NCBI GenBank assembly: GCA_948099385.1
Contig: CANUEZ040000129.1
Span: 620,001 to 684,000, forward strand
Direction of reading: 5' to 3'
DNA length: 64,000 nucleotides
Origin: Fasciola hepatica
Lineage: Eukaryota > Platyhelminthes > Trematoda > Plagiorchiida > Fasciolidae
The notes beneath the pieces were generated by a model. That model saw only the letters and a list, made by a program, of their open reading frames with translations. It searched no databases and was not told where the DNA came from. Of the stretch, positions 33,304 to 43,409 are shown in pieces (the stretch's first letter is position 1; each line of letters starts with the position of its first letter). A program made the translations under genes and the position numbers.

Positions 33304-33696
33304 CTAAAGTTCGACGTCTTCTTCATAGGCTCGATCCTCAGATATGCTGGCTTTGGTCAAAGTTAGCATATGACTAACCGTGGGAGGTGATTTTAGGGCA
33401 TGGCTGAACTGGGTTATTAAGGGACATTTGCGAATATCCAGGGGTAGCTTAGTCCAAAGCTTTGAATATTTAATGAGAAAGATGTTGGATCTTACTGCCA
33501 GCCTGGTTCGTGGGATGGTCAGACGGAAGTCTCTGTGGCGCAGAGGGTAAGATGAGGATAGCGAAAACTGTATAGAATTGGTAGAAGTGAAAGCAAAGCA
33601 ATGAATAATTCTATATAGAAAACACAAGTCAAGCCTGACATGCCTAAGCCATACGGGGTCAAGTTTTAATAAAGTGCATCGCTCTTTATAGCTCAT
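33304..33696 (-). pseudogene. LINE G ORF2 C-terminal domain
   Basis: The 130-codon frame reads YKERCTLLKLDPVWLRHVRL, DLCFLYRIIHCF and RSNIFLIKYSKLWTKLPLDI. These are the conserved C-terminal block of CR1/Jockey ORF2, where relatives have RRxxxDLxxxYKIxxG then RxxFFxxRxxxxWNxLP. Confidence 0.8.
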
Positions 33697-33713
33697 TGGA
33701 GGAGAGTATCCTA

Positions 33714-35053
33714 TTAGCTTCTTGGTGAAGGTGCGCTGGCTTTCTTCAGGCGTATTCTATCTGATTTGGACGTTCCAGAGAAGAATATAGGGCAGTATTT
33801 GAGGTGGGGTCTGGCATGGGCTTGGTATGTAAGGAGAACACTGTGTTTCATTTTAAATGATCTGGGAACTAGGCCTATTATCTGTCTGGCCCCGGCCGTC
33901 TGAAATGAGACATGTTCCGGGAATTGTAGATTGTTAGTGTATTGAAGCCCAAGATCCCTCACTGATGAGCTTGGGACGACGGGTACTTGGTTCAGTGACA
34001 GAGTTCCGGGAGGGACCTGACATCTGTAGATTGTGTAGAAGCTTTTGGATGTCGAGAAGCATATCTGCCATGAAGAGCACCATTGACCAAGTTTCTCAAG
34101 ATCGTTATCTATTTCAGACAGCTCTGTGCTCAAATCTTGATGAAGGAACTCATAAAAGATTTTGATGTCGTTGGCGAAGAGGAAAAGAGTGCCACGCTGC
34201 ACAATCGAGAAAATATCGCCAATACAGAGTAAGAAAAATGGCGGACAAAGTACACTTCCTTGTATGACTCCACCAGTGACAAGAACCGGTTGCCATAGAT
34301 GACCATTAACATATACGACCTGGGTTCGGTCCCACAGGCAGGACGTTGTCCATGATAAAAGCGGCTCATGAATACCGTGGGCCCGGAGTTTTGTTAACAA
34401 TCGGGAGTGAGGAACTCGGTCAAATGCCTCGGTCACATTGAGGTAGATGACAATCATAGATTTTCCGTCGCCAGCTGCCGTGGTCAGTAGGTTGAGGAAA
34501 TCAAACTGGCATGTGGTACAAGAACGTGACTTTAGAAAGCAATTTTAACAGCTGTGAATGAGGTTGTGGGAAATGGGATAATCGGACATCCGCTGTTTAA
34601 TCAAATGCTCCATTATTCTGGCAGCTAAAGGGGTATGCTTAATAGAACGATAATTTGAAGGGTCATGCACTGGACCTTTTTGTGGATAGGAATAACGGTT
34701 GAAGTTTTCCACTGGGATGGATGATTCATAAAGATAGCAGCGACCTCAGTTCCACCAAGATGAAAGAGTGCTGGGGGGATGCTGTCATAGCCAGGGCGGG
34801 AGGAGGGTCTAACACGCAGCAGTAGGTGAGCCACGTCGTTCAAACTGAATTCCATGTCAGAGAGAACTAGCTCGGTGATGAGGGGTATGGGTGGTGGATT
34901 TGAAGTGGCGTCAGTGGTCATGGATTCTGAAAAGAAGGCATTGAGCGCCTCAGCGATTTCGGCTGCAGATTTAATTTGCCTGTTGTTTCCCAAAATTAAA
35001 TAGAGTATCCCTGGAGACTCCCTTAGGTTTCTGCTCTTTAGCAGTCGGGACAA
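33714..35053 (-). pseudogene. LINE G reverse transcriptase, catalytic FADD mutated
   Basis: The N-terminal part (35053-34625) includes LRVRPSSRPGYDSIPPALFH and WKTSTVIPIHKK. After a break, 34457-33714 reads MIVIYLNVTEAFDRVPHSRL (normally YLDxxKAFD, with the aspartate changed to N), GGVIQGSVLCPPFFLL and TLFLFANDIKIFYEFL. The catalytic FADD box has become FAND. Both catalytic aspartate positions are therefore altered. Confidence 0.88.
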
Positions 35054-35187
35054 TCAGTGCGATCTTTCGAAGGAATTCAAGGCCGAAAGCTCCTGCTTTC
35101 TCAGCAGTTCATTAGTCCGAAGATTGTTGGTCACAGAGAGGGAGTGGAGTTGCAGTAGTATGGGAAGTCTTTGGTTTTATTATAGAT

Positions 35188-36190
35188 CTATAGTTTTGCA
35201 TGTTTATTTTGCAGCCTTGTTTGGTAAGAGCTGCGGGCTTCGGAGCGGTTGGTCCCGATGGTGGTGATTGCTGACAAGCAGCCATGTAGCTTATAGTGGA
35301 GTTCGTCACTGGCGAGCCGAGGGTCGTGCGGTAGGAAGTAGTCATCCCAGTCGAGGGATCGAAGCATGGGCTTGAGGTTCATCCAGCTGATCGTGTGCAG
35401 GGGCTGTTGAGATGAGCTACATATGGGGTCTATGGGTCCGGCTGTGAATCTGCAAGATACCATTCTATGGTCACTGCCTGGGAAAAGGTTGAGGGCGGTA
35501 GTTATCACATCCGATAGGCCGATGGTAAATATCAGGTCAAGTATGCTGTTTCCTCTGGTCGGTGTCATCACGTGCTGAACCCAGCACCGTGAGCGTATGG
35601 TCGAAACGAAGCTCGTGAACTACTGAGGTGATGACGTGGTGTCGTAACAGATATTAGGTGCATTGGAATCGCCAGCATTGAGTTTTGACGAAGAGGGCAA
35701 TAGTGCAAAGTGGTCAGAAGCATTGACTACGTGGGCGAGGTCCGTGATGTTTGAATTGGGTGGTCGATAAACGCAGTCGATATGGAGTGGAGAGTTAGCC
35801 AGAAGAATCGTTACCCATATTGAGTCCTGAATTGAGTCCAGTTCTGGATCAGAGAGAAGAGTAGTAGGAAGGCTGTTTTAACGTGGATTAGACAGCCTCC
35901 TTCACGACGACGATTTTTCATGAAGGTTTGATAACCAGCAATAGAAATCTGGTCCAATGGGACAGGATAATTTAGCCAGGTTTCGGTTATGACAATGATG
36001 TCGAAGTCGGAAGATAGTACTGTGTTATGGAGAGTGTGGGTTTTATTCAGTAATGAGCGAGCAATAACTAGGAGCAAGGTAAGTGCAACTGTATCGTCAT
36101 GGCGTGGGTAGGAACAACCATCGGCGGGTGTTGGTGGCTAACACCAACGAGGTGGTAAACATCATTAAGTGGACTCATAACGTCAGGATT
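35188..36190 (-). pseudogene. LINE G AP endonuclease domain
   Basis: From 36077 the frame reads IARSLLNKTHTLHNTVLSSD, FDIIVITETWL and SIAGYQTFMKNRRREGGCL. The glutamate of TETWL is kept, but the usual leading asparagine (NARSL) is I. The second part (35571-35188) reads MTPTRGNSILDLIFTIGLSD and NLFPGSDHRMVSCRF, with the catalytic SDH intact. A frame break of about 250 bp lies between the two parts. The enzyme would nick target DNA to prime reverse transcription. Confidence 0.85.
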
Positions 36191-36242
36191 GTCATATATA
36201 GAAGCGATGGAGTCTAAACAAGGGTTAAACGTGGGGAGCCGG

Positions 36243-37373
36243 CTATGTGAAGAAGGGGTGAGGCTGGGTTGTGGGGGGTGCTGTCAAGGAAAAAATGGAC
36301 GTTTGCGGAGGTGGGATTTCCGGGGTGGTTGAAGTAACCAGGTGGGCGGTTGGTTCTGAGGTAATTGGTAACGGCAGGTGAGATGGGAGAAAGTAGTGGT
36401 GACTGGGTTCAACGGGATACGCAGGGCGCGGGTAGTTATCGCTCGACCAGGACCGACAAAATAACTGTAGTTCGTTGGGCTGGCCCATCCTGTGTTCAAG
36501 AAAGAACGTGGAGCTTGACCATCGAGACCGTTGGTTATAATTCAACTGGAGGTCATTTATTTGTATCATTTAAGAAGGGAGAGACTGGGTCCAGAGGTTC
36601 GGCGGGAGGTGCTGGCTCTCAGCCAGATGATTGGGAAACTGTTTCGGGACACTTGGAGAATATGGTATGTTTGGCCCCGAAGCATGATGATGCTTTACTC
36701 GGTGGCCGTTTTCGCCCGTATTGTAAAGTGGAGTTGGGAGAACCTTGCCGATTAGCCGAAGTACCACGCTAATACAGCGAGGCGGGGTTGGCTGCTCCAG
36801 GGTGATGCAGGGATGCATTCTGCTCGCCAACAAGCACGAAATATTTGGGGTGTACTAAGAGTGCTTGGTGGGGGTTCTAAACGGTGCTCTGAGAAGACTT
36901 ACGGAGGGGATTACGGGAGTAGCCGGAGTAGCTAAAAGCTGTGGGGGGACACGGAATTCCGTCGGCTGACGGGACGATTGGCTATATAGTAGATCATGGA
37001 TTTTATGAACGGTTTGTGTCCGCAAGACAGTGGGACACGAGTTAGGGCAGGACGGGCTTTTGGCAACAGACTTCCCCGGAGTCTTTTTCGGTGGTGAGAC
37101 GGTGAGTAGTAGGTTGACGTAAGCCGCGGCAGGCCTGGATGCACGGAACTTTGGTGGCCCTGGGCTAATAGTGGGTTTGACATGGATATCGTTGCCGTTT
37201 GTGGGAGTAGAAGTTGACGGTAGAAGGCAGGGCCGTTTACCCGAAGGATGTGCTGAAGATGGGTTAGTGGCCAGGTCTAGGTCAAATAGAGTAGTGCAGG
37301 CAACTGAGGGCTTCTGTGTTACGGGGTGGCTCGACAGGCGGCGAGAGGACGCGGCGACTGGTGTTCCGGCCAC
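36243..37373 (-). pseudogene. LINE G ORF1 C-terminal Pro/Ser/Thr-rich region
   Basis: Frames at 37373-36855 and 36569-36243 are rich in Pro, Ser and Thr (for example TPATPVIPSVSLLRAPFR and EIPPPQTSIFSLTAPPTTQP). They fill the gap between the ORF1 core and the endonuclease and lie on the same strand, so they are probably the low-complexity end of ORF1. No catalytic motif. Confidence 0.4.
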
Positions 37374-37424
37374 ATGTTTCGTTGGTGAAGCTAAGGTACT
37401 TTTTAGTGATCAAAAAACCTCTCT

Positions 37425-38058
37425 TTAGAGGGGCTTTTTATCTGGCAATTTTCTGATTCCTTTGAATGGGGTGGCATTAGCAATGATTTGCCAACTGGTT
37501 ATAAATTCTCTAGCTGTTATTTCATCAGCGAATTGGAATTTCAAAGGACAGTAGTTGCGTCGTGATTTTGTTATGCAGCCGAGTGTAATAGCACCTGTGG
37601 TGTGCCATGTTGAAAGCATTCAGTATGGCGAGTTTGGCTGACGGCAGGGGAAGTCGCTCACGGATGTCGAGAACCATCGCGTTTTTGGCGTTGGCCATAC
37701 GCTTATGAACCTTGGTCGCAAATGAGTCCAAGAAACGGCCCACCATGGCTAGGCTTTGGCGATTAGCTATAGGGGCGGGTTCCATTATGCTAGATATAGG
37801 GGATGCCTTTATTAGAATATCATCGATGGACTGGATCTGGTTATGCAGGTCCGCCACTCTTTGATCTACTTCGTCAATCTTCTTGTTGACTAAGTCATGA
37901 ACATCAACGAGAGCTACTGGGCATGGGTTGAGTGCACACTGAGGTTCATTGTTCCTGGTTTTTCTGAGCCTGACAGTACAAATTGCCTGATTTGCACCCG
38001 GGACCTTAGCATGTTTGCGGAGGACCTTTGGAGCTTCCATAAGTAATTCAGGAAACAA
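37425..38058 (-). pseudogene. LINE G ORF1 protein (coiled coil and nucleic-acid-binding region)
   Basis: The 177-codon frame has a heptad-like stretch DLVNKKIDEVDQRVADLHNQ followed by IQSIDDI, then MANAKNAMVLDIRERLPLPS. After a frameshift it continues QFADEITAREFITSWQIIAN. Coiled coil followed by an RRM-like segment is the usual plan of LINE ORF1 proteins, which coat the element RNA. No zinc knuckle was seen. ORF1 identity is inferred mainly from position upstream of the endonuclease. Confidence 0.55.
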
Positions 38059-38239
38059 TGTGAAGAAGGCGGAAAGATCATGGTTCAGTAAGTTGAAATT
38101 TTCGAGAGTGCAAAGTTACGTAGAAAATTTGGGGTATTTTTCCTAAGACTTTCTAGTTCAATGACAGACGGTTATAAGCTTTATAAACATAAAAACCAAA
38201 GGTAACCTAGGAAAAATAAAGCCCCGGTGTGGAGCTGCT

Positions 38240-38971
38240 ACCAGCAAGTCACACTGGGCTATGTGTTCTCCGCCGGCGTAGTTTCTTTCACCTGGTGCAG
38301 CAATCGGTGGTTTCTGTTTGGAGAACCTTCGTGACCATATCTGGTTCTTGTACGGCAGACTGCCGCCCGGTGTGTGGTGTTGGAGCAGATAAAATAAGCT
38401 CCTGTCGTCCCCGCCATTACCTAAGGTTCGTTTGTTGTGGCTTTGATGAACTTCGGACATCCTAGTAACACATGTTTGGCGTCGCAGGTCCTGCCACTTG
38501 GATCGGCTATAGCATCGCGTGGAATGGCGTGCGAACTCGTCCAAGGCTGATGTTTCGAGTGTTCGTGTGCGGCTTTCTTAGCTTGGCTGATGCTAGATCT
38601 GTTTGTCCAACCGCTATCACGGATGAACTGACTAAATCTGCTGTCGGCTATCTTGATTAGAATGTCTAAGTATTCGACCAGATCTGCGAAGTCGGCACTC
38701 AGGTCGCTCTTGCTTACGTTTTCTGCTTCTTCCGCCCACCGGTCCTGTAGCTCGGAAGAAAGGCAGTGGACGCTACCCGCCAACGTGTGTACCACAACGC
38801 GATGAGCAGTGTGCAGTAGAATATCAAGGGCTATCTAACAGTTCTGCATCTGCATTACTACGTCAGCCACTGCGTAGAAGTCACACTTTGTGAATATGGC
38901 CTCTGATATCAATAATGCTATTAGATTGCGAGCTACTGTGAATGGCAGGCAAAGGAGTACCTTGTAGTTCT
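38240..38971 (-). pseudogene. BEL/Pao gag fragment E
   Basis: The frame 38795-38421 reads VHCLSSELQDRWAEEAENVS, FADLVEYLDILIKIADSRFSQ, FIRDSGWTNRSSISQAKK. The A equivalent is LSPELQGRWAEEAERIS and LTEYLDRQTKIADSRFG. A shifted frame downstream still encodes FICSNTTHRAAVCRTR and NHRLLHQV, the zinc knuckle. Upstream, homology to gag (TVARNLI) runs to about 38971, where the 1.58-kb repeat begins. Protease and pol do not follow; LINE G lies beyond. Confidence 0.8.
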
Positions 38972-40556
38972 TTGAAAAGAAACGTCCATCCTTACATCCA
39001 ATATGACATCATCTGTCACTTCGGGTCTGGCCTTCTGCAAAACCACTGTCATAGGGCTTGCGCACTCACATTTCACCCCTCCACATCACCTCCTCATCTT
39101 TGCTTTGACACATCTACTTCATCTTCTTATTCCAGCTGATCGCTTTCTAAACGACCTCATGTTCAAATCCCAAGCCAAACTTCCAACCGCTATTCATGCT
39201 GCTGCGACAGCACATTACATTCCGTGTGAAGTACTTCTATCGATGTCCGCTTCCGAATGAAGCGTCGTCTCTCCATATAGCAATGGAATTAACAAAAAAA
39301 GGACGATCAAAGTAAACTTAGCCAACCTCAGATGCTCCCTTCTCCGTTAACTTTTCCAAACCACTGCCCACCGGCCTAACGGCTTGTCTAAGTGACGTCA
39401 ATGTAAAACAACCACATGTTGTGTAAACATTGATTTTGCCACAATCTCAGCTCCCATTACTTTAGAATTTATCCAACATATTTTTCCGCCCAGTATTCGC
39501 GATCGATACAGTCACAGACATTTCGGATGATCCCCACGTAGACCACCAGTCGATCGTTCTCACACACAGTCACTTCTACTTTTGGTGTATGATTCAATCC
39601 AAACGGTCACACGCTCAGCCAAAACCGTCTAATACACACGCACGCACATTACTGACAATTGATTCCAATCATGCCCATGTGTAGACACACACACACACGC
39701 ACGTAAGATGACGCTAGTCATACCTCACTCCAGGTGATACTGGCCAATCAGGCATTGGCCTATCATGACCGGTTCTGACTGTATGCTTGCCTCGCGTTTC
39801 CGTTAACACGTGAGCCTGATGCACGGACCCGCCTACATGTATGTGCCTCCGCTTGCATTTTTGCACTCACGCTTACAGCACACATGTACTGCACATTTAC
39901 CCGTTGACCAGCCAAGGCCGTACATGTCACCGAACCACGGCGGCGTCGTGTCGTTCTCTCGCGGTAAACCGTTGGACATAAAGGGAATAATAAACACCAC
40001 TACACGCCCGGTAAGCCGCTGGCTACACTGCCTGACAAATTGATGTCGGTTTTACTCTCCACCGTGTCTTGACACTTGTTGGTGAAAATCTCTCTCCGGT
40101 CTTTCAATATGGATCCCTCAGACGCCCATCCGATGCGTCCATGTACTTCTTTTTATGCTTCCCGATTTTTCTTTGATCTCTCTGTGAGCCATTGTTTAAA
40201 GCATTTTTTACATGCCACACTTTCCTCAAACTTTAATAACGTTTTAATCAGCAGCTTTGCGTTTGGCAAGATCTCCGCAATGCCCTGCTCCCGAAATCAA
40301 AACCACTTTGTACGTCTCGCGTTAACCGCTCTCACTTTAGTTAATTTAAACACTGTCCAGTCCTATCGTATGTTACAGAAATGTATAAGTCCGACCTTTG
40401 AAACTCCTAAGCAATCCATTCCGTTGTGTAACACTGTACTCCGTGATCATCTTTTGTGCACGTCTCTTGATCCCAGTCGAGAAATTTACCACAATTATTA
40501 TTATTATTCCATGCAAACAACTCAGACAGCTTTTGCATACGGTCCACCTGTAAACG
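38972..40556 (+). repeat. 1.58-kb interspersed repeat, left arm
   Basis: This segment is repeated in inverted orientation at 56624-58207 with near identity; stretches encoding 85, 77 and 157 codons of incidental translation match without a difference. It begins TTGAAAAGAAACGTCC and ends TGTAAACG. Flanks differ at the two places, so it behaves as a mobile unit or a transferred block. It has no recognisable domain. It contains a short (ATT)n tract near 40496 and a short (CA)n near 39690. The unit type is unknown. Confidence 0.85.
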
Positions 40557-42249
40557 ACAATTATGAGTGAAGTAATCGACAGTCCCACTGGCACTGCGTA
40601 ACACACCTCACTTTATACTACGCGATGAGCCTAAAGCAATCAACCTGGGAACCAGTGGCACGTGGATATAGTATGTTGTTGAAATGTGTGTAGATTTGTA
40701 GGAGCAGGTGCTCATCGGATGATGCTGGCGAAGCAGAATCGTTGAACCTAGCTACCAATGACGAATTTTCGCCCTTTTTATCTCACCGGTTTGCGAGGGA
40801 TAAAGACGAAAACATTTCGCTTTGTTTTTCTCGTTCAACTTCATCACCAGCTTACGTGGTTTGGGCTCTTGTCCGGTATTTTTTTCTCCCTCGAATTCTC
40901 TTTACGTTCCACAAACTATGCTTCCATTTGTTTTTCCTCCCATAACTCCCCGTTTCGCTTCCCCTTATCCTTTCCAGGGTTTGCATCGCCATTGTTTTTG
41001 TAACTTTCTTTCTCCTACTCCTTCCATTCAAGTTTCGTCACTTCCTCTTTATTTTCTTCCAGTTCACATTCTCTGCTGCACTATCTTTCCATTTTTTCTC
41101 TTCAAGATGCGTCTGGCCGACCAAAGTCTGCCACAGTGAACCTTCCTTGTTCTCCTCCTCGTTGGTCTGTTCAATGGCGTTGCGCCGGAGGAAAGGAGCA
41201 TGATGTTTAGTTGCAGTACCCGTAAGGGTTTCAAAATCAATGAATGGTGTGAGCCTATGATGTGTTCTAGTGCTCCTACCCCGCCTGATGTGCAAAATAG
41301 GACTTCTCGTTTTCGGTCAGAGGGAGGATAGATAGAACACATGGAAAAGCCTCAGACCTCACCCCAAAAATGCGCCCTACCCAAACAACACCCGTAAGTA
41401 TTTTGTTTTTGGACAGAGGAAAAATCAGCTCGCTATATAAAGGAACTGCTATAAAAATGGTTCAGTCCAGGTCTAATTCTCCCCACCCTAAATTTATCCT
41501 GTGCTGACCAAAATTCTGCTTCCCTTTTATGCATTGTCACCACTAAATTCCATGCCGACCATACTAATGGCCTCCCCCACGGCGTAACGACGGTCGTTCA
41601 GTCATGATGCTTCATGCCGTTCTTCTCGGTCTTGCCAATATGACAAGTGTCGATTGACCCCAATTCCATTGGGCCTGAATGTTGTTCTGATCTGTTTGAG
41701 TTCATCGTTTACTTCACCTCCCCCCCCCGTCTGCCTTGTCCCTGCAAATTGCTGAACTTGGCAGTCTCCCGCCGATCTCGCTTTTTCTGATAGCCACGCT
41801 AATCCACTTGTCCTTCACCAGAGCCCGTGAGTGCTGCCCCTCGAATCCTTTCTTCTCTTCTGTTCGTTGATTGGCCATGAGGCCCCCATAAATAGGGACC
41901 TATTTTCTAAGCTGCTCTACTCGTTTCTGCATTGCTGTCTCGAACGTTTTCTGTCTATTCTTTCTTTGGCCGCTTAAAGCTTTTATTGACTGTATTGGAT
42001 TTTGTGATTGGTTTGTCCACGATTTCAGGTATGTTATTGATATTGTTTGGCAATCTGTCCTCTAGTAGCCGTAGTTCAGAAAGCCCGGGTTTTCTGTCTT
42101 GGGACTTGAGGTTCTTTTACCTGCGAGTCCTTCAACTCAGTGACGAAAACCCCCAGACGAGCTCCAAACAAAATTCATTCATATCAGCATACCAAACCAG
42201 ACAATCCATTCACCTTCGTAACGTTGTACGCATGGCATTATTCCGAATG
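40557..42249. other. No gene recognised
   Basis: About 1.7 kb. A pyrimidine-rich stretch at 40780-41110 gives several overlapping hydrophobic frames that look like composition artefacts. Nothing else is identified. Confidence 0.4.
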
Positions 42250-42987
42250 CCGTAATCGGGGTCTAGAATGGGGCACCTGGTTGCGGCTCAGGTAAATGCT
42301 TGTCAAGTTGCTCTTTGAAGGACCGCCTGCAATTCTTCTGAGCCACGATCTCTGGTAGCGTGTTCCACGGGCCACGGACAAGTATAGAGAAAGAGTGTTC
42401 CCCGGCCCTTAGACGTGGAAGTTGCCGCTTCACGGGGTGACTGCACAGCAATGAAACTGTCGCTACCGTGAGCAGTTGCCGATTGGGATGCCCCTTGGGG
42501 CATAGAATGCTCCGCGAGGAATGAGGTCCCCTCTAATGCTTTGGTATTCCATACTGTCTGGATTTAGATAGTGTAAACTGCCGGGGCATGTCCTCCTGAA
42601 AAGCCCTCGCTAAGCTTCGTAATCCTCCGCTGAACCCTGTCGATGGTGCTGGTGTCTCGTCGGAGTACTGATGGGCACGCCCGGATGTCTATCACAGAGT
42701 TCGGTCAGCCTGATGTGGGAAAGAGTTTTGCGAACCTCCGAGACGTGAACTTACCCAGGAGTTTGCCCAGTTTGTTAGGCATAAACGGGGTTCTGCGATC
42801 CAAGATTTTGCACCTTGTGGAAGGAAAAAGATCATCCACAATGGTCGTGCCAAGATCTTCCCATGTAACTTACTAAATTGAGCTACCTCACATGAGGTAC
42901 TCGTTCGCTCGATGCCTCCTACATGCATGACCCTACATTTGGCCGAATTAAACGGCAGGTCATCCCAAACCGAACACTGCAACAGAC
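42250..42987 (-). pseudogene. CR1-like LINE F, 3' part of ORF2
   Basis: Just left of BEL element A, the minus strand reads VWDDLPFNSAKCRVMHVG, the RT thumb block typical of CR1 elements (WxLPFNxxKCxVMHxG). It continues with a RVQRRITKL block and ends (42451-42263) LPRLRAGEHSFSILVRGPWN and TLPEIVAQKNCRRSF, the conserved C-terminus (RxxFFSxRVxxxWNxLPxxVV). The 5' continuation lies at 49285-49487, beyond element A. Frame breaks are present. Confidence 0.85.
42983..42987. repeat. Target-site duplication of BEL A, left copy (CAGAC)
   Basis: CAGAC immediately precedes the TGTAACA start of the left LTR. An identical CAGAC follows the right LTR at 49280-49284. Five bases is the normal BEL/Pao target duplication length. 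The target is the RT of LINE F. Confidence 0.92.
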
Positions 42988-43367
42988 TGTAACAGCCGGT
43001 CGTGGAAAATCCCCCTTTTTTCCCTCGCGATTCAGTGTTTTTTCCCAACATCACTCATTTCCATACACTATTGACTTTACATTACGAACTGGTTGTTTTT
43101 CTGGACCAATTGTTGTTTGTTCGCGCCCAGAGCGCTATTTTGGCACATCCTTGCTCAGGACCTGCGTGATGCACGTGCTGTTTGCTCACACGCTGCCATT
43201 CGGTTTCTCGTTGTTGAGTCTTTGTGATCGTATTATTGAGGTTTGTATATTGTTTATGTCATTGTTTATTTTAATAATCTAGTATCGTAGAATTATCACG
43301 GATAATCGCCTTCTGATTTCGGGATCCGTTGCGAATTTGGCTACGCATTGCTCAAACGTTCGTAACA
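42988..43367 (+). repeat. 5' LTR of BEL element A
   Basis: 380 bp, TG...CA termini. It would carry promoter and polyadenylation signals; no convincing TATA box or AATAAA was picked out. It is the same LTR family as B, C and D but differs from B/C by a T-rich stretch (CCCTTTTTTCCCTCGCG where those read CCCTTCAACCCTCGCG). Confidence 0.95.
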
Positions 43368-43409
43368 ATACTCAATAGATGTATTTGGAACGAGGAAAAA
43401 TCACGCAAA

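Larger units (their letters stand above)
33080..38058 (-). mobile_element. Nearly complete decayed non-LTR retrotransposon (LINE) G, CR1/Jockey-like
   Basis: Minus-strand order from 38058: ORF1 with coiled coil and RNA-binding-like segment, Pro-rich linker, ORF2 with AP endonuclease (36080-35190), reverse transcriptase (35053-33714) and C-terminal domain (33696-33304). At about 5 kb it is close to full length for a CR1-type LINE, but every domain is frame-broken. The 5' end abuts a short gap, then BEL gag scrap E. The 3' end is not defined; no poly-A or microsatellite tail was found near 33080. Confidence 0.88.

Noticed and set aside
36365..36772. 135-codon plus-strand frame
   Set aside because: Antisense to the LINE G ORF1/ORF2 junction, which has supporting context.
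40076..40570. 164-codon plus-strand frame, repeated at 57104-56475
   Set aside because: It recurs only because it lies in the 1.58-kb repeat; no domain, and the two versions end differently where the repeat stops.
41038..41342. Overlapping minus-strand frames of 85-92 codons
   Set aside because: Arise from a pyrimidine-biased stretch; the two frames overlap each other and neither has a motif.
43329..43409. Upstream extension of the BEL A gag frame into the LTR
   Set aside because: No ATG in this part and it overlaps the LTR; the conserved ATG at 43410 is the better start.
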